Source of the DNA: Lachnospiraceae bacterium
Lineage (GTDB): Bacteria > Bacillota > Clostridia > Lachnospirales > Lachnospiraceae
Direction: 5' to 3'
Assembly (NCBI GenBank): GCA_003535955.1
Contig: DPZM01000303.1
Coordinates: 1 to 10,620, forward strand
Length of the DNA stretch: 10,620 nucleotides
Shown here: one piece after another, positions 1 to 6,176 of the stretch
Position numbering within the stretch: position 1 is the first letter of the stretch
Layout: every line of letters starts with the position of its first letter
The notes under the pieces: model-generated
Database searches by the model: none
Told to the model about the DNA's origin: nothing
What the model saw: the letters and a program-made list of their open reading frames with translations, nothing else
Program-made: the position numbers and the translations under genes

Positions 1-33
1 GGAAAAAATAAATTGGAGAAAGAGGAAGATAAA

Positions 34-243
34 ATGACTAAAACACTTAAGGTGGAAGGAATGATGTGCGAGCATTGTGAGGCTCGCGTAAAAAAAGCTC
101 TTGAGGCTGTTGCGGGTGTGGAAAGCGCTGCAGTTGACCACAAGGCGGGAACCGCAGTAGTGACACTGAGTTCCGATGTCCCGAATGATGAATTAAGCAG
201 TGCTGTAACAGCTCAGGATTATAAAGTCCTCGGTATCGAGTAG
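34..243 (+). CDS. CopZ-like heavy-metal-associated (HMA) domain protein
   Basis: A 69-residue single-domain HMA protein, the length typical of CopZ-type copper chaperones. The metal site is GMMCEHCEARV (residues 9-19), with the MxCxxC pattern at Met11, Cys12 and Cys15. The rest fits the beta-alpha-beta-beta-alpha-beta ferredoxin-like fold. Family members bind Cu(I), sometimes other soft metals, in the cytosol and hand it to a P-type ATPase or repressor. I chose the ATG at 34 because a purine-rich ribosome binding site (GGAGAAAGAGGAAG, 15-28) lies just before it. An in-frame TTG at 13 would place the start at that site. Upstream sequence is outside the window, so an ATPase or CsoR partner cannot be seen. 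Metal specificity cannot be fixed from sequence. Confidence 0.9.
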   Translation: MTKTLKVEGMMCEHCEARVKKALEAVAGVESAAVDHKAGTAVVTLSSDVPNDELSSAVTAQDYKVLGIE

Positions 244-283
244 GACTTTGAGGCTTTAAGGAAGAAAAATGTGCAAATTATAC

Positions 284-312
284 TTGACAAAATATATTTG
301 ACACAATATAAT
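284..312 (+). promoter_or_regulatory. Consensus sigma-A promoter for the glutathione peroxidase gene
   Basis: A perfect -35 TTGACA (284-289) and a perfect -10 TATAAT (307-312) are separated by exactly 17 bases. Transcription should start near 319, giving a leader of about 60 bases. A second TTGACA (298-303) lies in the spacer as part of a tandem 13-base direct repeat (284-296 and 298-310, one mismatch, 14-base period). That repeat could be an operator, but no PerR or Fur box is clearly present. Confidence 0.85.
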
Positions 313-379
313 GTGGTCAAAGATAAGAAATAAAACAGCTAACATACGACCAACCAAACCACAAAAGGAGGACACATTT

Positions 380-922
380 ATGGGATTCTATGATCAGAGC
401 GTAACAACAGCAGCAGGTGAAGAGATATCAATGAAGGAATATGAAGGGAAGGTAGTCCTTGTTGTAAATACCGCAACAGGATGCGGCTTCACACCTCATT
501 ATAAGGATATCGAGGCAATGTATGAGAAGTATCATGACAGGGGATTTGAAGTTATAGATGTTCCCTGTAACCAGTTTGCAGGCCAGACTCCCGGTACGGA
601 TGATGAGATCCATGAGTTCTGTACACTTAAATATCATACACAGTTCCCTCAGATGAAGAAATCGGATGTAAACGGCGATACGGCGATCGGCCTCTTTAAG
701 TATCTCAAGGAGCAGAAGGGTTTTGAGGGCTTCGGTAAGGGCCCCAAGGCTCTTGCAATGGGAGCTATGCTGTCTAAGATAGATAAGGATTACAAGAACA
801 ACTCCGAGATCAAATGGAACTTTACCAAGTTCGTTATAGACAGGTCCGGGAATGTGGTTGCAAGGTTTGAGCCAACAGCGAAGATGGACGATGTTGATAA
901 GTGTGTAGAGAGCCTTATATAG
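380..922 (+). CDS. Glutathione peroxidase family protein (cysteine type, probably thioredoxin-dependent)
   Basis: A 180-residue thiol peroxidase of the GPx family, which reduces hydrogen peroxide and organic hydroperoxides in the cytosol. The peroxidatic residue is Cys35 in TATGCGFT, encoded TGC, so this is not a selenoprotein. The remaining catalytic tetrad is visible: Gln69 in PCNQFAGQTPG (62-72) and Trp146-Asn147 in KWNFTKF. Cys81 (EFCTLKYHTQFP) matches the resolving cysteine of two-Cys plant and insect GPx enzymes. Such enzymes use thioredoxin rather than glutathione, so the latter is an inference about the reductant. The start at 380 follows AAAGGAGG (363-370) at good spacing. An upstream in-frame ATG at 311 overlaps the -10 box and cannot be the real start. 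The gene stands alone behind its own strong promoter and converges on the mgtC-like gene 4 bases away. Confidence 0.93.
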   Translation: MGFYDQSVTTAAGEEISMKEYEGKVVLVVNTATGCGFTPHYKDIEAMYEKYHDRGFEVIDVPCNQFAGQTPGTDDEIHEFCTLKYHTQFPQMKKSDVNGDTAIGLFKYLKEQKGFEGFGKGPKALAMGAMLSKIDKDYKNNSEIKWNFTKFVIDRSGNVVARFEPTAKMDDVDKCVESLI

Positions 923-926
923 GAAG

Positions 927-1667
927 TTATCTGAAGTGGTTGTACAGGGAATTGTTCCTGTATGAGATAATATCATCACGGCCTTTTGCGAAGGCAGTAA
1001 CTTCTTCAAAGGTAATCTCATTTTTACGCCGCACCACTAAATCGTATTCGGTGGTCCCGTCATCATTGACCGACATATCGGTTTCGATAAGGGTTGCGTT
1101 CCATGCCTTTATCTGGTCCATAAGATCCTTGTGGAATGTTATGGCATCGCTTACTTTAAAATGGAGATTGGTACCGGAATAAGAGTCAAGGGTCCTGAAC
1201 AAACGCTGTATCACGAACTGCATTGCCAGCAACAAAAACAATGAGAAGAAACCGATAATATACATGCCTGCGCCGAATGCAAGCCCCAGGCCCGCAGTGA
1301 ACCACAGACCGGCGGCCGTGGTGAGCCCGCGTACATTATTTCCGGTCTTGAAGATAACGCCGGCGCACAGAAAGGATATGCCGCTGACAGCCTGAGCTGC
1401 TATACGGGCAGCATCCACACCGCGGGTCCCATTCAGGAGTCCACCGTCCGGGTCGGTAAGGTCAACGAAGCCGTATTTGGACACGATCATCAGCACCGCA
1501 GTTGTGCAGCATACGATAACGTGGGTCCTGACACCGGCTTCCTTAAAACGGTGACTCCGTTCAAGCCCTATGACAGCGCCTGCGATGGCTGATAATATAA
1601 CCCGCATGCAGAAATCCAGGTTTTGCAGCAGGTCAAACTGGCTGTGAAAATAATGGGATAACGTCAT
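927..1667 (-). CDS. MgtC/SapB family inner-membrane protein
   Basis: A 246-residue membrane protein. The MgtC signature is clear: GAVIGLERSHRFKEAGVRTH (30-49), ARIAAQAVSGISFLCAGVIF (87-106) and VRGLTTAAGLWFTAGLGLA (112-130). Hydrophobic segments fall at about 20-35, 46-63, 88-106, 114-133 and 134-156. A soluble C-terminal domain follows (about 165-246), as in longer family members. MgtC proteins are linked to growth at low magnesium and, in Salmonella, to inhibition of the F1Fo ATP synthase. Many homologues are not virulence factors, so the function here is only a family-level guess. One oddity is Cys101 where FLGAG is usual. The ATG follows GAGGAG at good distance and the gene has its own promoter. 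It may be monocistronic. An MgtE-type Mg2+ channel gene lies 8.6 kb away. Confidence 0.9.
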   Translation of the reverse strand: MTLSHYFHSQFDLLQNLDFCMRVILSAIAGAVIGLERSHRFKEAGVRTHVIVCCTTAVLMIVSKYGFVDLTDPDGGLLNGTRGVDAARIAAQAVSGISFLCAGVIFKTGNNVRGLTTAAGLWFTAGLGLAFGAGMYIIGFFSLFLLLAMQFVIQRLFRTLDSYSGTNLHFKVSDAITFHKDLMDQIKAWNATLIETDMSVNDDGTTEYDLVVRRKNEITFEEVTAFAKGRDDIISYRNNSLYNHFR

Positions 1668-1693
1668 ACTCTCTCTCCTCGTAAACTTATATT

Positions 1694-1722
1694 ATTATAT
1701 AAAAAAAACGGAAAAAGGTCAA
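1694..1722 (-). promoter_or_regulatory. Promoter of the mgtC-like gene
   Basis: On the minus strand, TTGACC (1722-1717) and a perfect TATAAT (1699-1694) are separated by 17 bases. The predicted start is near 1687, giving a leader of about 20 bases. No room is left for a riboswitch. It is divergent from the phenylalanine promoter at 1750. Confidence 0.75.
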
Positions 1723-1749
1723 AAATGTGCGAAAACTTAAGTCAGAGGG

Positions 1750-1778
1750 TTGACGGATATTAACAAAACATGTATCCT
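1750..1778 (+). promoter_or_regulatory. Promoter of the phenylalanine leader/pheA unit
   Basis: TTGACG (1750-1755) and TATCCT (1773-1778) are separated by 17 bases. The -10 matches only four of six consensus bases, so the promoter may be weak or assisted. A perfect 6-bp inverted repeat, ATCCTA-TC-TAGGAT (1774-1787), covers the -10 and the predicted start near 1785. It could be a repressor site. Confidence 0.6.
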
Positions 1779-1816
1779 ATCTAGGATGTAACTGTAATTT
1801 AACGGAAGGAAGCATC

Positions 1817-1894
1817 ATGAACAGAGCATTTTTTACAACAAGCGTATTTTTCTTTTTTGCCTTTACGTCGGACCGATGTAAGGGTGATTTGTGA
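1817..1894 (+). CDS. Phe-rich leader peptide (25 codons) of a pheA attenuator
   Basis: A short ORF with a good ribosome binding site (GGAAGGA, 1804-1810) 6 bases before its ATG. It encodes 25 residues, seven of them phenylalanine. Six or seven fall in the core FFTTSVFFFFAF (residues 5-16), including four consecutive Phe codons at 1847-1858. It ends TGA at 1892-1894, ahead of a Rho-independent terminator and then a prephenate dehydratase gene. This is the layout of the enterobacterial pheA leader (whose peptide also has runs of Phe and an FFFFAF-like core): a ribosome starved of charged tRNA-Phe stalls at these codons and changes the RNA folding downstream. The peptide itself is not expected to have a function. 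The last third (residues 18-25) carries the antiterminator segment in its codons. Confidence 0.85.
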   Translation: MNRAFFTTSVFFFFAFTSDRCKGDL

Positions 1895-1930
1895 TGCTTG
1901 GATCATGAACATGACTTACAGGCGGTCCGG
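1868..1930 (+). promoter_or_regulatory. Antiterminator helix of the Phe attenuator
   Basis: CGGACCG (1869-1875) pairs perfectly with CGGTCCG (1923-1929), and TGTAAG (1877-1882) pairs perfectly with CTTACA (1915-1920). Only A1876 and G1921-G1922 are left unpaired between the two helices. The outer base T1868 can also pair with G1930. This 13-bp helix uses the whole left arm of the downstream terminator, so the two structures exclude each other. A ribosome stalled in the four-Phe run would leave 1869 onward free, so the antiterminator forms. A ribosome that reaches the stop codon at 1892 would cover the 1877-1882 strand, so the terminator forms. Confidence 0.8.
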
Positions 1931-1958
1931 AGAGATGTTCCGGGCCGCTTAATTTTTT
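1920..1958 (+). terminator. Rho-independent terminator (attenuator) upstream of pheA
   Basis: The left arm GCGGTCCGG (1922-1930) pairs with CCGGGCCGC (1940-1948), with one U-G pair. A1920-G1921 and T1949-T1950 extend it to 11 bp. The loop is nine bases (1931-1939). Six T residues follow at 1953-1958. The pheA ribosome binding site starts three bases after the T-run, so termination here would block all of the downstream gene. Confidence 0.85.
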
Positions 1959-1971
1959 ACGGAGGTGGGAT

Positions 1972-2532
1972 ATGCTTAATAGGATCGCTTACTGCGGAGT
2001 TGAGGGTGCATTTGCCCATATTGTGGCAAAGAAACTGTTCCCGGATGATATATATGTATCTTTTGCAAGCTTTAAGGAGGCTTATGATGCGGTCGTATCG
2101 GGGGAGTGCGAAAGAGCGGTTCTGCCGGTTGAGAATTCCTATGCCGGGAAGGTGAAGGATGTAGTTAACCTGCTTGATACGGGGAAACTGAGTGTGGAGG
2201 GTACGTATTCCTTTCCCATAGTTCAGAACCTGCTTGGAATACGGGGCAGCAGGCTTTCCGACATCAAAACCGTTATAAGCCACCCCAAAGCCCTTGAGCA
2301 ATGCGATAATTATATAAAGCGGCGTGGGTACAGGGTAACAGAGTCATCCAATACGGCTGTTGCGGCAAAGGAAGTCTTAGATAAGCAGGATATGTCGTTT
2401 GCAGCCATCGCAAGCCTTGAAACGGCAGCAAGATACGGACTTAAGGTACTTGAAGAAAAGATAAACGAAAGAGACGACAATACAACGACATTCGCTGTTG
2501 TATCGAACATTAAAGAGGAAAAGGAGAATTAA
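1972..2532 (+). CDS. pheA: Prephenate dehydratase, catalytic domain only (no ACT domain)
   Basis: A 186-residue protein that converts prephenate to phenylpyruvate, the last step before transamination to phenylalanine. Dehydratase motifs appear in order: GVEGAFAH (9-16), LPVENSYAG (51-59), the VISHPKALEQC segment (101-111) and NTTTFAVVS (170-178). Usual bacterial PheA proteins run to about 270-280 residues and end in an ACT domain that binds Phe. Here the ORF stops right after the catalytic domain at TAA 2530-2532. The widely conserved Thr-Arg-Phe motif reads Thr-Thr-Phe (172-174): the catalytic Thr is kept but the Arg is lost. The ribosome binding site GGAGGTG (1961-1967) precedes the ATG. 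Control is probably transcriptional, through the Phe attenuator just upstream. The DAHP synthase gene follows after three bases, which suggests translational coupling. Confidence 0.92.
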   Translation: MLNRIAYCGVEGAFAHIVAKKLFPDDIYVSFASFKEAYDAVVSGECERAVLPVENSYAGKVKDVVNLLDTGKLSVEGTYSFPIVQNLLGIRGSRLSDIKTVISHPKALEQCDNYIKRRGYRVTESSNTAVAAKEVLDKQDMSFAAIASLETAARYGLKVLEEKINERDDNTTTFAVVSNIKEEKEN

Positions 2533-2535
2533 GAG

Positions 2536-3564
2536 ATGGGAATGATGTATGAAAGGCAGCTGGCAATACCTGCAGAGCTTAAGGAGATGTATCCCCTTAC
2601 GGCTAAAATGAATGAGACCATACAGGAAAGGAGAGCACAGCTTATATCTGTTTTCGAAGGAAGAAATGATAAGCTTATACTGATAATAGGTCCATGCTCG
2701 GCCGATAATGAGGATTCCGTTATGGATTATATCGGAAGACTTGTACCGGTCCAGGAGAAGGTTAAGGATAAGATATTTATCGTCCCGAGGATATATACCA
2801 ACAAGCCGCGGACTACAGCGGAAGGCTATAAGGGAATGCTCCACCAGCCTGATCCCACGGAGAAGCCTAATCTCTTTAAAGGGATTGAGGCAACAAGACA
2901 CATGCATATGAGGGCGGTAATGGAAACCGGGTTTGCCTGTGCGGATGAAATGCTGTATACGGAGAATTACGGCTATCTTGATGACCTGCTCATTTATGTT
3001 GCAGTCGGCGCCAGATCCGTGGAAGACCAGCAGCACAGGCTCACATCGAGCGGGATCAGCGTACCGGTCGGAATGAAGAATCCCACTTCGGGTGATTACA
3101 GGGTCATGATGAATGCGATAAGCGCTGCCCAGAACGGTCATACCTTCATTTACCGCGGATGGCAGGTGCACTCCGACGGAAACAGGCATGCCCATGCGAT
3201 ACTGAGAGGGTATACGGACCAGCACGGGTCAATGAAGCCCAATTATCATTATGAGGACCTTGTCAGGCTGTGCGACATCTACGATGAGATGGAGCTTCTT
3301 AATCCTGCCCTTATCGTTGATACCAACCATTGCAATTCCAATAAAAATCCCTTTGAACAGAGAAGGATCGTTAAGGAAGTCCTTCACTCGGCAAGACATG
3401 ATGAGCGCATAGCTAAAATTCTTAAGGGCTTCATGATCGAGAGCTATATTGAGGACGGGGCCCAGGAGCCGGGAGGCGGGTGCTATGGCAAATCTATAAC
3501 CGATCCCTGCCTTGGCTGGGAAGCCAGCGAGAAGCTGATATACGAGATCGCCGACCTGCTGTAG
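2536..3564 (+). CDS. 3-deoxy-7-phosphoheptulonate (DAHP) synthase, type I (AroFGH family)
   Basis: A 342-residue enzyme that condenses phosphoenolpyruvate and erythrose 4-phosphate into DAHP, the first step of the shikimate pathway. Type I alpha motifs are intact: GPCSAD (52-57, metal ligand Cys54), PRIYTNKPRTT (84-94), GARSVEDQQHR (158-168), KNPTSGD (181-187), VDTNHCNSNK (261-270, ligand His265), ESYIEDG (302-308, ligand Glu302) and TDPCLGW (322-328, ligand Asp323). Length matches E. coli AroG/F/H (about 350). Which aromatic amino acid inhibits it cannot be read from the sequence; the operon with pheA and the Phe leader suggests Phe. The ATG at 2536 follows AAAGGAG (2520-2526) inside the end of pheA. 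Alternative ATGs at 2542 and 2545 have poorer spacing. Readthrough at the attenuator should control it together with pheA. Confidence 0.93.
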   Translation: MGMMYERQLAIPAELKEMYPLTAKMNETIQERRAQLISVFEGRNDKLILIIGPCSADNEDSVMDYIGRLVPVQEKVKDKIFIVPRIYTNKPRTTAEGYKGMLHQPDPTEKPNLFKGIEATRHMHMRAVMETGFACADEMLYTENYGYLDDLLIYVAVGARSVEDQQHRLTSSGISVPVGMKNPTSGDYRVMMNAISAAQNGHTFIYRGWQVHSDGNRHAHAILRGYTDQHGSMKPNYHYEDLVRLCDIYDEMELLNPALIVDTNHCNSNKNPFEQRRIVKEVLHSARHDERIAKILKGFMIESYIEDGAQEPGGGCYGKSITDPCLGWEASEKLIYEIADLL

Positions 3565-3601
3565 GGATAATGGTCCTGACCTTTCTTAAGTCATTCGATT
3601 G

Positions 3602-3630
3602 TTGTCATGACGGTGTAAGAATGATATATT
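3602..3630 (+). promoter_or_regulatory. Probable internal promoter for the zorA-like gene
   Basis: TTGTCA (3602-3607) and TATATT (3625-3630) are separated by 17 bases, five of six consensus matches each. They lie in the only gap (99 bases, 3565-3663) between the aro gene and the channel gene. No stable terminator is seen in the gap, so readthrough from pheA-aro is also possible. Confidence 0.6.
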
Positions 3631-3663
3631 TGAATAGATGTCTGAAAAAGGAGATATATCATT

Positions 3664-5253
3664 ATGAACAACAGAAAACCGTATGAACTGTGGTTATTGA
3701 TAACGTACATTGCCATGCTTGCGGTCTGCGTATTCCTGAATTTCTTCTCAAAGGGACAGACCGGTGGAACGGCCAACCTGATCGTAAACCTTATCATGTT
3801 TATCATTGTGGCCATCATCCTGCTTGACTGCTATATCGGAAGCTTCAGGCCGGTAGCGGGCATAATAAAGGAACTTAAGCGGGTTAATGCGAGAATGGAG
3901 GATGATGCCAAGCATACTCACCATTTTCTGTGGGAGAAGTATAAGGACGATAAGGAGGATATCTTCAGGATACCGGTCTTAAGAGAGCAGTTTAAGGACT
4001 ATAAGTACGAACAGGACAGGATACTTACTTCCGACAAGGCATATTATAAATGCGATATCGAGGATTATATAAACTATGATCTTATCGATTCTGTCATCCA
4101 CAGAAACCGGATGAACCAGGTGGCGGGTGTCATGACGGGTCTTGGAATCTTAGGAACCTTCATCGGCCTTTCATTGGGCCTTCAGTCCTTTAACACAGGC
4201 TCCACTGCCGAGATCGCAGGCAGCATAGAGCCCCTTATGGCCGGCATTAAGGTGGCATTTCATACATCGATTTACGGAATGGTATTTTCGCTGGTATTTA
4301 ATTTTGTTTATAAGAGGATACTGGATGATGCGGAAGCCTCGGTCCGTGAGTTTCTGGGAGGATTTAAAAAGTATGTGCTTCCCGACACAACGGCTGACGG
4401 TATTAACCGCCTTATAGAGCTTGAAAAACAGCAGACCGAGACAATAAAGGGAATGTCGGATGCTGTTAAATACCTTATGTCGGACGGGCTCAACAAGGTG
4501 CTCACACCCCAGTTTGAGCGCTTAAACGATACGATCACGGGGTTTGCGAACATGGCGACCAAGAACCAGATGGATCAGCTGTCCATGGTCGTGAATGCCT
4601 TTGTATCACAGATGAACGCTTCGCTTGGTGATATGTTTACAAGACTGTCGGAGACGGTTAACAGCACTCTGGCCATACAGGGTGAGAATGAGAAACAGAT
4701 GGCACAGATCCTTGAGAAGAACATAAGTACATCCGATAACATAAGCCTTATCTCGGAAAGGACAGGTGATATGGCCGATGCCCTGAAGGTATATGCGGAC
4801 AAGCTCCAGGACCTGCAGGGAAGGATGTCTGCCACAGCCGATATGCTTAAGAAACAGAGGGAGGATGACCGCAAGGTGCTTGACGGTATCACGGCATATA
4901 TAGGAGAGCTTGAGGATTACCGAAGGTCGCTTAATTCTTCCGTACAGATGGCGGATTCGAGTATAAAGGCCCAGACCAGGATGGTAAGGGAACTTAAGGA
5001 AATGACCGATACGCTGCCGGAAGATGTCAGGGAAACCTTCGAAGTGATAAACGGAAATCTTCAGAGGGTTGAGAATCACTTCAAGGAAACCATAGAGCAG
5101 ATACAGCAGGTTCTGTCTCAGATGAACGGGCAGATCCGGTATTCATACAACGGAATCGAGCAGAGCTTTGCCAGGACAGCTAAATCGATCGAGGAGCTTG
5201 CGGGTTTCATGCAGAGGCTTGAGGAATACTATACGGGTGGTGGACAGGTATGA
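3664..5253 (+). CDS. ZorA-like MotA/TolQ/ExbB proton-channel protein with long coiled-coil tail
   Basis: A 529-residue membrane protein of the MotA/TolQ/ExbB family. Two N-terminal membrane segments (about 9-28 and 38-56) are followed by a charged cytoplasmic stretch. Then come the family's core helices GLGILGTFIGLSLGL (159-173) and AGIKVAFHTSIYGMVFSLVF (193-212). The remaining 290 residues (about 240-529) are polar, with heptad-like leucines and many Gln/Glu/Lys, consistent with a long coiled-coil tail. This layout matches ZorA of the Zorya anti-phage systems rather than flagellar MotA (about 280 residues, no such tail). The next gene overlaps by four bases (ATGA) and encodes a MotB/OmpA-type partner, as in ZorAB. 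The ribosome binding site AAGGAGAT (3648-3655) supports the start. No ZorC, ZorD or ZorE is present. A proton-driven motor or envelope signalling unit is likely; the substrate or trigger is unknown. Confidence 0.85.
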   Translation: MNNRKPYELWLLITYIAMLAVCVFLNFFSKGQTGGTANLIVNLIMFIIVAIILLDCYIGSFRPVAGIIKELKRVNARMEDDAKHTHHFLWEKYKDDKEDIFRIPVLREQFKDYKYEQDRILTSDKAYYKCDIEDYINYDLIDSVIHRNRMNQVAGVMTGLGILGTFIGLSLGLQSFNTGSTAEIAGSIEPLMAGIKVAFHTSIYGMVFSLVFNFVYKRILDDAEASVREFLGGFKKYVLPDTTADGINRLIELEKQQTETIKGMSDAVKYLMSDGLNKVLTPQFERLNDTITGFANMATKNQMDQLSMVVNAFVSQMNASLGDMFTRLSETVNSTLAIQGENEKQMAQILEKNISTSDNISLISERTGDMADALKVYADKLQDLQGRMSATADMLKKQREDDRKVLDGITAYIGELEDYRRSLNSSVQMADSSIKAQTRMVRELKEMTDTLPEDVRETFEVINGNLQRVENHFKETIEQIQQVLSQMNGQIRYSYNGIEQSFARTAKSIEELAGFMQRLEEYYTGGGQV

Positions 5254-6146
5254 AACGGTTAAGACATATGGATGAGGAAACCACATACTGGCTGTCTTAT
5301 TCGGATATGATGGCAGGTCTGCTCTTGACCTTTGTTCTTATCATTGCTTTGACCATGCTTCATTCCAAGATACAGTTTGACGAGAAGGAAACGGAACTTA
5401 CGATAAGGTCCGGTGAACTTGAGGACGAGCGCGCGATCGTTGCCGAACAAAAGTCAAGGCTTGATGAACAGGCTAAGATGCTTAATGCCCAGGAAGAGGC
5501 CCTTGCTGAGCAAGGGCAGAAGATTGCCATTCAGGAGAAGACCTTAAGGGAGCAGCATGAGCTTTTAAACAAGCTCGAAGCCCTTATGAGCGAACAACAG
5601 CAGAAGCTTGACAATATCATAGGTGTCAGGACAGAGCTTATTGAAGAGCTTAAAGAGGAATTCGGCAATTCCGATCTGTCTGTTGCGGTTGATGAGAAGA
5701 CGGGCGCGATCACCTTCGATGCAAATATCCTCTTTGACTATAACAAATCAACCCTTACAGGTCCCGGTAAGGAATTCCTGTCCGAATTCCTTCCGCGGTA
5801 TGTGGATGTCCTGCTAAGTCCCAAATACAGGGATTATATTTCGGAGATACTTATAGAAGGGCACACCGATACAGAGGGCAATTACCTCTTTAATATGGAG
5901 CTTTCGCAGAAAAGAGCCCTGTCGGTTGCTGAATACTGCTTAGGCGACAACAGCAATATACTCACAAATGACCAGCTTGAGGAACTTCGATCTGTAATAT
6001 CGGCAACAGGCCGTTCCTACAGTAATCCGGTATATGATGAGAACGGAGAAGTTGATATGGAGGCATCCAGGCGCGTTGAATTCCTTTTCAGGCTTAAGGA
6101 TGAAGAGATGATCAGGGAGATGATCGAAATACTGAGCGCCGAGTAG
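5250..6146 (+). CDS. ZorB-like MotB/OmpA-domain protein
   Basis: A 298-residue partner of the preceding channel protein. A short N-terminal tail leads into YSDMMAGLLLTFVLIIALTM (17-36), a single membrane helix that starts with Asp19. That Asp matches the proton-carrying Asp of MotB and ZorB. A Gln/Glu-rich coiled coil follows (about 45-135), then an OmpA/MotB-type peptidoglycan-binding domain (about 150-285). This has ILFDYNKSTLT (160-170), IEGHTDTEGNYLFNMELSQKR (202-222, the HTD core and usual Asn/Leu/Ser/Arg pattern) and SRRVEFLFR (273-281). In the family this domain anchors the stator to the cell wall while the channel turns ion flow into movement. The start overlaps the zorA-like stop by four bases, indicating coupled translation. 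A flagellar MotB is less likely given the partner's tail and the absence of flagellar genes. Confidence 0.87.
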   Translation: MKRLRHMDEETTYWLSYSDMMAGLLLTFVLIIALTMLHSKIQFDEKETELTIRSGELEDERAIVAEQKSRLDEQAKMLNAQEEALAEQGQKIAIQEKTLREQHELLNKLEALMSEQQQKLDNIIGVRTELIEELKEEFGNSDLSVAVDEKTGAITFDANILFDYNKSTLTGPGKEFLSEFLPRYVDVLLSPKYRDYISEILIEGHTDTEGNYLFNMELSQKRALSVAEYCLGDNSNILTNDQLEELRSVISATGRSYSNPVYDENGEVDMEASRRVEFLFRLKDEEMIREMIEILSAE

Positions 6147-6176
6147 TGAACGAAATAATAACAGAAAAGGTGAAAT

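Noticed and set aside
480..490. Selenocysteine at the peroxidase active site
   Set aside because: The catalytic codon is TGC (Cys), not TGA.
943..962. 8-bp hairpin as terminator between the convergent peroxidase and mgtC-like genes
   Set aside because: It lies inside the mgtC-like coding end and has no T-run on either strand.
1905..1952. A second 15-codon ORF running through the attenuator
   Set aside because: It has no convincing ribosome binding site and no codon bias for an amino acid; its bases are explained by the terminator hairpin.
1785..1971. T-box riboswitch before pheA
   Set aside because: No T-box sequence or long specifier stem is visible, whereas a Phe-rich leader ORF and an attenuator explain the region.
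2377..3225. Long minus-strand ORF opposite pheA and the DAHP synthase gene
   Set aside because: It overlaps two well-supported genes, resembles no family and has no ribosome binding site; it is a shadow reading frame.
3664..6146. Flagellar MotA/MotB stator genes
   Set aside because: The MotA-type protein has a 290-residue coiled-coil tail and an extra N-terminal membrane pair arrangement unlike flagellar MotA, and no flagellar genes are nearby. ZorAB-like fits better.
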